Part shown: piece after piece, positions 1-5,164 of the stretch
Layout of the letters: each line of letters begins with the position of its first letter
Position numbering within the stretch: position 1 is the stretch's first letter
NCBI GenBank assembly: GCA_009929055.1
Contig: SABI01000043.1
Coordinates: 1 to 13,157, forward strand
Length of the DNA stretch: 13,157 nt
Direction of reading: 5' to 3'
Source of the DNA: Spirochaetia bacterium
GTDB taxonomy: Bacteria; Spirochaetota; Spirochaetia; Sphaerochaetales; Sphaerochaetaceae
Made by a program: the position numbers and the translations under genes
Notes under the pieces: model-generated
Database searches by the model: none
What the model was told of the DNA's origin: nothing
Seen by the model: the letters and a program-made list of their open reading frames with translations, nothing else

Positions 1-141
1 TCATCAGTCACGGCCCGTATCGTTCGTGTCGGCAGTTGGAACTCTGATGCCAATTTCGCACGCGTGGCCTATCGCATCGGGTTCACCCCGGTGAGTCACG
101 GCTACCATCTCGGGTTCCGTGTCTTGTTGCCTGCAGAATAG
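1..141 (+). CDS. C-terminal end of a formylglycine-generating-enzyme-like (SUMF1/FGE-sulfatase fold) protein, 5' end outside the window
   Basis: The first reading frame is open from base 1 to a TAG at 139-141, giving 46 residues. They carry the C-terminal signature of the FGE-sulfatase/SUMF1 family: RIVRVGSWN near residues 6-14 (family form R-x-x-R-G-G-S-W), then RVAYR at 21-25, a proline at 30 and LGFRVLLP at 38-45. The first glycine of the usual RGGSW is replaced by valine. In this family the fold is a C-type-lectin-like scaffold, either a true sulfatase-activating enzyme or a ligand-binding surface protein; the active-site cysteines would lie upstream of the window, so function cannot be decided. 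G+C is about 57% by hand count (81 of 141), far above the rest of the window. Several residues between the conserved positions use NNY codons, as in proteins varied by diversity-generating retroelements. Family call firm, role open. Confidence 0.82.
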   Translation, partial: SSVTARIVRVGSWNSDANFARVAYRIGFTPVSHGYHLGFRVLLPAE

Positions 142-625
142 AAACATTTCGGAAAGAATAGTGGAATAGAGGTAAAGAGCGATGGTGAAGGATGAGGCAA
201 TTGAAGACAAGAGCAACTGCCTGATAAGTCTGAGAGAAACTGGAAGAGGGGTCTGACTCAAAAGGATAATAGATGGGGTTAGCAAGGGGTAATTCCCACT
301 TGTTGAATCAATAAGATCTGAATTTGAGCCATCTCCTTCGAATAAACTTTACCTGATAAAGTTATTCACAGAAGTATCTCTAGAGGTTCCTATAAATATT
401 TTGAAGGGCTCTGCATTGATTGTTTCTTCATATATAGATATTGCTAAATCTTTAAATTGGATCATTTAATTGAGACTTGCAACCATCACTCTTTACTTTG
501 TCAGCATTACATAAAAGAATGAATTAAAAACTATCTTTATTGATTCTTTACAGAAGTCATTTGAGTCATGGGAGAATTATATAATTGACTTAACAAAAGT
601 AGTTGATTCTGCTACAATTACCTCT
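142..625. other. Gene-poor interval between the FGE-like tail and rpe
   Basis: No convincing complete gene lies here. Two short protein-like stretches face each other on opposite strands. On the + strand a frame open from 293 to its TAA at 470-472 reads, among others, EVPINILKGSALIVSSYIDI. On the - strand a 38-codon frame runs from ATG at 465 to TAA at 349 (starting MIQFKDLAISIYEE), and the same frame continues beyond the stop towards base 4. Neither has a Shine-Dalgarno sequence or a family I recognise; one may be a relic and the other its shadow. The rpe frame is also open upstream to about 522, reading KSFESWENYIIDLTKVV, but contains no start codon. Positions 142-300 are purine-rich on the + strand and have frequent stops. 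The rpe promoter lies at 590-618. Confidence 0.5.
590..618 (+). promoter_or_regulatory. Sigma-70-type promoter of rpe-dtd
   Basis: A TTAACA (590-595) and a TACAAT (613-618) are separated by exactly 17 bp. The transcription start would fall about seven bases after the -10 box, at 625-626, which is the A of the rpe start codon. No Shine-Dalgarno sequence lies between the -10 box and the ATG, so the mRNA would be leaderless. The alternative -35 TTGACT at 585-590 would need a 22-bp spacer and is less likely. Confidence 0.6.
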
Positions 626-1297
626 ATGAATAATGAAAATATATGTAAATTAGCTCCTTCTATGCTTAGTTGTGATTTTTCTAACGTTGCAAAAGGAGTT
701 GAACTCATTAATACATCAAACGCTGATTATATTCACCTTGATGTGATGGATGGCCAATTTGTTCCAAATATTTCATTTGGGCCAAAATTCATAAAAGATA
801 TGAGACTTCTTAGCTCTCTCCCTTTTGACACCCACTTAATGGTGAATAATCCAGATCTCCTTATTCCTGCTTTTGTTGAAGCTGGGAGCGATATCATTAC
901 TGTCCATAGTGAAGCTTCTATTCACCTCCACAGAACGATTGGAAATATTCATCAACACGGAATAAAGGCAGGAATTTCTATTGTCCCCTCAACTGAAGTT
1001 TCTACAATATTTAACATGCTCCATGAAATAGAAATGGTTCTTGTTATGAGTGTAAATCCAGGTTTTGGCGGACAACAATTCATTAACTTCTCATATGAAA
1101 AAATTAAAGAACTTGCCTCTTATAGAGAAAAACATAATCTTGACTTTCTCATTAGCGTTGATGGAGGAATTACCACTCACAATGCAGCACAAATCTATAA
1201 TAGTGGTGCCGATATCCTTGTAATGGGAACATCCTTCTTTTATGCAAAAGATTCAAAAGAGTTAGTTTCTTCTATTCATGAGCTCAAAAGAACATGA
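626..1297 (+). CDS. rpe: Ribulose-phosphate 3-epimerase
   Basis: Interconverts D-ribulose 5-phosphate and D-xylulose 5-phosphate in the cytoplasmic pentose phosphate pathway. At 223 residues it has the family length and the single TIM-barrel architecture. Visible motifs are APSMLS at 10-15, HLDVMDG at 37-43 followed by FVPNISFG (first family signature), HLMV at 70-73, VNPGFGGQQF at 143-152 (phosphate-binding region, second signature), SVDGGI at 177-182 and GADILVMG at 194-201. The metal ligands expected of the family are present: His37, Asp39, His70 and Asp179, with Asp39 and Asp179 the acid/base pair. The ATG at 626 is chosen because the conserved KLAPS block begins eight residues later and no other start fits. 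There is no Shine-Dalgarno sequence; the -10 box is only seven bases upstream. The stop overlaps the dtd start by 4 nt. Confidence 0.96.
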   Translation: MNNENICKLAPSMLSCDFSNVAKGVELINTSNADYIHLDVMDGQFVPNISFGPKFIKDMRLLSSLPFDTHLMVNNPDLLIPAFVEAGSDIITVHSEASIHLHRTIGNIHQHGIKAGISIVPSTEVSTIFNMLHEIEMVLVMSVNPGFGGQQFINFSYEKIKELASYREKHNLDFLISVDGGITTHNAAQIYNSGADILVMGTSFFYAKDSKELVSSIHELKRT

Positions 1298-1746
1298 TAG
1301 CAGTTGTTCAAAGGGTAAGTGATGCTAGTGTAAGTGTTGACCAAAAAGTGTGTGGAGCAATTGATAGGGGATTACTTGTCTATTTAGGTGTACTTACTAC
1401 AGACTCAACAACTGACTTAGACTATATTATAAGAAAGATTGCTGCCTTAAGGATATTTAAAGATGCTGAAGACAAGATGAATTTGAGTGTTGATAAAGTC
1501 TCTTCAAAAGTCCTTATCATAAGTCAATTCACCCTTTGTGCTATTACTACTAAAGGGAATCGTCCTTCATTTAATAATGCTGCTCCTCCTGAAGAGGCTA
1601 CATTAATGTATGAAAAAGCAATTGATGGGTTAAAAAAACTCAACTTACATGTTGAAAGTGGTATATTTGGAGCAGATATGAAGGTAAGATACACCAATGA
1701 TGGTCCAGTAACAATAATATTAGACTCTCATGATGTAGCGAAGTGA
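1294..1746 (+). CDS. dtd: D-aminoacyl-tRNA deacylase
   Basis: Hydrolyses D-aminoacyl-tRNAs (and mischarged glycyl-tRNA-Ala), recycling tRNA and keeping D-residues out of proteins. The 150-residue length is typical. It opens with the family's MIAVVQRVSDASVSV, carries the catalytic-site motif SQFT at 77-80 followed by KGNRPSF at 87-93, and ends with FGADM (125-129) and NDGPVT at 135-140. The Gly-Pro of that last motif is the cross-subunit chirality filter that excludes L-substrates. The homodimer is therefore expected to be functional. The start codon overlaps the rpe stop as ATGA, with no strong ribosome-binding site, which points to translational coupling with rpe. The product is unrelated metabolically to Rpe; the pairing is an operon of convenience. 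Confidence 0.96.
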   Translation: MIAVVQRVSDASVSVDQKVCGAIDRGLLVYLGVLTTDSTTDLDYIIRKIAALRIFKDAEDKMNLSVDKVSSKVLIISQFTLCAITTKGNRPSFNNAAPPEEATLMYEKAIDGLKKLNLHVESGIFGADMKVRYTNDGPVTIILDSHDVAK

Positions 1747-1803
1747 AATAGTTTAAATATACGTACTGTTATACAAATAGAACGATAGCAATGGAGAATA
1801 GAA

Positions 1804-2901
1804 ATGGCAAAAAGTAGTAGCAATAACACACCTGTCACGCGAGCACTCAAATCTGGTGATAACAAAGAAAGATTATTAGCTTTAGAAGCAGCACGATCTC
1901 AAATTGATAAACAATTTGGCAAAGGTGCCCTTATGAAACTTTCTGACACTCCAGTTGATAGCTCAATCCAAACAATTTCATCAGGGTCAATCCTTCTTGA
2001 TGAAGCATTGGGGGTAGGAGGGTATCCTAAAGGGAGAGTTATTGAAATATATGGACCTGAATCTAGTGGTAAAACTACCCTTGCTCTTCATGCTATAGCT
2101 GAAGCTCAAAAAGCAGGGGGAATTGCTGCCTTTATCGACGCTGAACATGCCCTCGATCCATCATACGCACGTAAGTTAGGGGTTAACACTGATGAATTAT
2201 GGATTTCTCAACCAGATAATGGAGAGCAAGCTCTTGAAATTACCGAGAGTTTAGTTCGTTCAGGGGCAGTCGATATCATCGTTGTAGACTCTGTTGCTGC
2301 CCTCACTCCACAAGCAGAAATTGATGGAGATATGGGAGATTCTCATATGGGCCTTCAAGCTAGGCTCATGAGTCAAGCATTACGAAAACTTACGGGCATA
2401 CTCGCTAAAAGTAATACTACAATTATTTTCATCAATCAAATAAGGATGAAAATTGGGGTGATGTTTGGAAACCCAGAAACTACTACAGGGGGAAATGCCC
2501 TTAAATTTTACTCCTCAATACGAATAGAGGTGAGAAAAATAGAGGCTATCTCTAAAAGTGCTGATGATATTGTAGGAAACAGAGTAAGAATTAAAATAGT
2601 AAAAAATAAAGTAGCACCCCCTTTCAAACGAGTTGAACTCGATATGCTCTTTGGAGAAGGATTGAGTTATGTTGGCTCTATACTCGATGCCTCATTGAAA
2701 TATGACATGGTAAACAAGAGCGGATCTTGGTATGCATACCAAAATGAAAAGATAGGGCAGGGGAGAGATAACGCAATTACCTTCTTAAAGAGTAATGCAG
2801 ATATTACTGCGTTGTTAGAAAAACAATTACGGGTAATTATGTTTCCAGATACAACCGCTGCAGTAAAAGAGAAAGAGAAAACTGAAAAAACAGAGAAATA
2901 G
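1804..2901 (+). CDS. recA: Recombinase A
   Basis: DNA-dependent ATPase that forms filaments on single-stranded DNA, drives strand exchange and stimulates LexA-type self-cleavage where such a repressor exists. The 365 residues contain the Walker A GPESSGKT at 84-91, the catalytic Glu114 in IDAEHALDP, the Walker B strand VDIIVVDS at 156-163, the DNA-binding loop 2 region around NQIRMKIGVMFGNPETTTGG (211-230) and the RecA signature ALKFYSSIR at 232-240. The C-terminus is a short repetitive tail of Lys, Glu and Thr (KEKEKTEKTEK), less acidic than in E. coli. A GGAGA about 7 nt upstream of the ATG supports this start. The 57-nt gap after dtd shows no convincing LexA box, so SOS control is not visible here. 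A strong terminator follows. Confidence 0.98.
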   Translation: MAKSSSNNTPVTRALKSGDNKERLLALEAARSQIDKQFGKGALMKLSDTPVDSSIQTISSGSILLDEALGVGGYPKGRVIEIYGPESSGKTTLALHAIAEAQKAGGIAAFIDAEHALDPSYARKLGVNTDELWISQPDNGEQALEITESLVRSGAVDIIVVDSVAALTPQAEIDGDMGDSHMGLQARLMSQALRKLTGILAKSNTTIIFINQIRMKIGVMFGNPETTTGGNALKFYSSIRIEVRKIEAISKSADDIVGNRVRIKIVKNKVAPPFKRVELDMLFGEGLSYVGSILDASLKYDMVNKSGSWYAYQNEKIGQGRDNAITFLKSNADITALLEKQLRVIMFPDTTAAVKEKEKTEKTEK

Positions 2902-2917
2902 TCTAAAAATATCTGAT

Positions 2918-2958
2918 ATCACTAGGGTAAAGTCTCTCTTTACCCTATGATTATTTTT
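2918..2958 (+). terminator. Intrinsic terminator after recA
   Basis: A perfect 10-bp stem pairs TAGGGTAAAG (2923-2932) with CTTTACCCTA (2938-2947) around a TCTCT loop. Four more pairs (2918-2921 with 2948-2951) extend it if C2922 is bulged. A T-rich tail with five consecutive T (2954-2958) follows. It separates recA transcription from scpA. The 3' arm also contains the -35 box of the next promoter. Confidence 0.85.
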
Positions 2959-2968
2959 AGAGTATAAT
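2939..2968 (+). promoter_or_regulatory. Sigma-70-type promoter of the scpA-scpB-rluB-cmk/rpsA operon
   Basis: TTTACC (2939-2944) and a consensus TATAAT (2963-2968) stand 18 bp apart. The predicted transcription start is near 2975, leaving a leader of about four bases before the scpA ATG at 2979. No ribosome-binding site fits in that space. The -35 box sits inside the 3' arm of the recA terminator. Confidence 0.7.
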
Positions 2969-2978
2969 CTTTTATTAT

Positions 2979-3893
2979 ATGGCACAGGATATTGGAATAG
3001 AGAAAGAGTATCAGGGGAGAAATTCTCACCTTACTTATTGTGTACAACAATTTGAGGGACCCCTTGATTTATTACTTCATCTTATACAAAAAGCTCAAGT
3101 AAGCATATACGCTATCCCTATCGCTGAGATAACTGATCAATTTCTTACCTACCTAGAGATGGCTAAGAAAGTCGACTTAGAAGATCTAACTGATTTTTAT
3201 CTTATGGCAGCACACCTGCTTTATATAAAGAGTAATACCCTTCTTCCGAGAGAGGTTGCTTTTGATGATGAATCCGATTACGACAAACAAGAATTGGTAG
3301 AACAACTTATTGAATACCAAAAATATAAAAAATATAGTTCTCTTCTTGCCCAACAAAGTCAAAACGATCAACTCTTTATAACAAGAAAAAAGAATCAATT
3401 TATGCTCCCTTTTAGCGATAAAGAGTTGTGGAGTGAAATTTCTGTTTGGGATTTACTCAAAACATTCTCTTCACTTTTGCAAACAATTAGTGTAGATCAA
3501 GTATTTAATGTATACGAAGAGGTAACTGTTAAACAAAAGCTCACTCTGATGAATGAATTATTCGAAGAAAAAGAGGCTATCTCTTTTGCAGATATTGTTG
3601 TCCATCAAGATTCTATTCTCGATGTGATTTGTGCATTTCTTGCTATATTAGAAGCTGTAAAATATAATATGATTATTATTGAGCAACATTCTCTTTTTGG
3701 AGATATTTTGATATCAAAATCTCCTTTTTATGATGAACAAAATGATACTATTGAAGAATCTTATTATACAGAAGAAATCTTAGAGAGAGAAATTCATCAA
3801 GTTGTTGAATCAATGAAAGATTTTCATGATGAACAAGATAATGATGAAGAAGATATCATCATCGATTTAGAAAGTGATGAAGAGGATGAATAA
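2979..3893 (+). CDS. scpA: Segregation and condensation protein A
   Basis: Kleisin subunit that bridges the two SMC heads in the bacterial SMC-ScpAB condensin and so compacts and segregates the nucleoid. The hallmark FEGPLDLLLHLI lies at residues 25-36, preceded by a roughly 20-residue extension compared with many homologues; LYIKSNTLLP at 81-90 completes the SMC-neck-binding N-domain. A C-terminal winged-helix region (about 210-255, with FLAILEAVKYNMIIIEQ) is present. The protein is 304 residues, longer than the usual 240-270, because of a strongly acidic tail after about 255 ending in DLESDEEDE. No internal ATG gives a shorter product that keeps the FEGPLDLLL block, so ATG 2979 is used despite lacking a Shine-Dalgarno sequence. 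The stop overlaps the scpB start by one base (TAATG). Confidence 0.95.
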   Translation: MAQDIGIEKEYQGRNSHLTYCVQQFEGPLDLLLHLIQKAQVSIYAIPIAEITDQFLTYLEMAKKVDLEDLTDFYLMAAHLLYIKSNTLLPREVAFDDESDYDKQELVEQLIEYQKYKKYSSLLAQQSQNDQLFITRKKNQFMLPFSDKELWSEISVWDLLKTFSSLLQTISVDQVFNVYEEVTVKQKLTLMNELFEEKEAISFADIVVHQDSILDVICAFLAILEAVKYNMIIIEQHSLFGDILISKSPFYDEQNDTIEESYYTEEILEREIHQVVESMKDFHDEQDNDEEDIIIDLESDEEDE

Positions 3894-4444
3894 TGTTAAC
3901 AGAATTAGCTAAACTCATAGAAGTACTCCTGTTTTTAGAAAATGAGCCCATAGCGATGAATACATTCTTAACTCTTACTCAAGAAAAAGAAGAAGATATT
4001 CTCCTTGCCCTTGAAGAAATAGGAACAACCTTCACACAAGAAGGCCATGGCTTAGAACTTGTGGAAACCTTAAAAACCTACCAACTGATTCCAACACAAG
4101 ACCTTCATGAAAATTTAAAAAAGGCATATGGAAAAAAAGTAGATAAAAGATTGTCTAAGGCAGCACTTGAAACACTTTCCATCATCGCTTATGCTCAACC
4201 AGTTACACGCTCTGATGTAGAGAATATTAGAGGAGTCTCTTCTGATTCAATTATGAGGCTCCTATTAGAGAGAGAATATATTAGAAGAATAGGAAAGAAA
4301 GATGTTCCAGGAAGACCTATGCTCTATGGAACAAGTAAAAAGTTCTTACTAGAATTTAATTTACCTAGTATTTCTGCCTTGCCAAAACTTTCCGATATCG
4401 ATCGTGAACGATTTTTACACAATGAGGAGGGATTGCTATTATGA
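3893..4444 (+). CDS. scpB: Segregation and condensation protein B
   Basis: Winged-helix partner of ScpA; a dimer of ScpB binds the ScpA middle region in the SMC condensin complex. The 183 residues are of family length. The N-terminal winged helix starts with LAKLIEVLLFLENEPI (5-20). The best-conserved block is at 86-114, from RLSKAALETLSIIAY through QPVTRSDVENIRG, followed by RRIGKKDVPGRPMLYGTS (131-148) and the SALPKL motif at 161-166. The gene is coupled to scpA by the one-base TAATG overlap, giving the two subunits in one transcript. Its stop codon overlaps the rluB start by four bases. Confidence 0.96.
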   Translation: MLTELAKLIEVLLFLENEPIAMNTFLTLTQEKEEDILLALEEIGTTFTQEGHGLELVETLKTYQLIPTQDLHENLKKAYGKKVDKRLSKAALETLSIIAYAQPVTRSDVENIRGVSSDSIMRLLLEREYIRRIGKKDVPGRPMLYGTSKKFLLEFNLPSISALPKLSDIDRERFLHNEEGLLL

Positions 4445-5160
4445 AGATAGAGTATCCTATTCGTTTACAAAGCTTTTTAGCAAAAAGTGGCTTAGGTTCT
4501 AGACGAGCATGTGAACAGTTAATTATAGAGGGACGAGTAACAATTAATTTGCAGAAAGTTACAGAAATGGGGGTCAAAGTAAATGCTGATGATGTGGTGA
4601 TGGTAGATGACGTCCTTGCTGAAGCATCAGATAAAACACTTTATTATGCCCTTAATAAACCCAAAGGGTATGTATGTACAAACTACGACCCTAATGAAAC
4701 TCAGTATGCGAGAGACCTGATTGAAATAGCAGATAAAAACCTCCTATTTCATGTTGGCAGACTCGATAAAGAGTCTAGTGGCCTTATTCTTTATACGAAT
4801 GATGGCGATGTAGCTCAAAAGATTACTCATCCCTCGTTTGAGGTTGAAAAAGAGTATGCCGTTCTTACAAGAGAACCATTAAGAGTAGAAGACCTTCAAC
4901 AGGCGACTAAAGGAATCTTTATAGATAGTCAAAAACCATACACAATAAAAAGTTTCACTATTAACACAAAAAAATGGGCCTATGTTACCCTTACTGAAGG
5001 AAGAAATAGAGAGTTAAGGAAAATATTTACCTATTTAGGATATACAATCGTACAACTCGTACGATTAAGAATTGGCAATATTACCCTTGGAACTCTTAAA
5101 GAAGGTCAGTTTAGACCTGTTTCAAAACATGAAATCAATCAATTATTAGAAGAGAAATAG
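4441..5160 (+). CDS. rluB: Ribosomal large-subunit pseudouridine synthase, RluB/RsuA family
   Basis: Isomerises a uridine of ribosomal RNA to pseudouridine. An S4 RNA-binding domain occupies about residues 6-60 (RLQSFLAKSGLGSRRACEQL at 8-27), followed by the synthase domain with YYALNKPKGYVCT (68-80), the catalytic motif GRLD at 106-109 with Asp109 as nucleophile, ESSGLILYTNDG (111-122) and EGRNRELRKIF. The S4 domain and the position behind scpA/scpB are typical of RluB, which modifies 23S rRNA, but RsuA and RluE/F relatives share these motifs, so the exact target site is inferred. A strong GAGGAGG (4424-4430) precedes the ATG at 10 nt, and the start overlaps the scpB stop as ATGA. Confidence 0.9.
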   Translation: MKIEYPIRLQSFLAKSGLGSRRACEQLIIEGRVTINLQKVTEMGVKVNADDVVMVDDVLAEASDKTLYYALNKPKGYVCTNYDPNETQYARDLIEIADKNLLFHVGRLDKESSGLILYTNDGDVAQKITHPSFEVEKEYAVLTREPLRVEDLQQATKGIFIDSQKPYTIKSFTINTKKWAYVTLTEGRNRELRKIFTYLGYTIVQLVRLRIGNITLGTLKEGQFRPVSKHEINQLLEEK

Positions 5161-5164
5161 AACT

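Noticed and set aside
4..285. 93-codon open frame on the minus strand
   Set aside because: Its C-terminal half is the exact antisense of the FGE-like coding tail, it has no ribosome-binding site, and the hydrophobic part comes from reading the purine-rich + strand backwards.
142..620. Template repeat or reverse transcriptase of a diversity-generating retroelement next to the FGE-like tail
   Set aside because: No near-copy of 1-141 and no RT motif was found by eye here or elsewhere in the window; if a retroelement exists it lies outside.
1758..1785. Possible LexA box upstream of recA (TACTGTTATACAAATAG)
   Set aside because: The left half resembles the E. coli box but the matching CAG half is missing, and no other known LexA palindrome (GAAC-GTTC type) is present.
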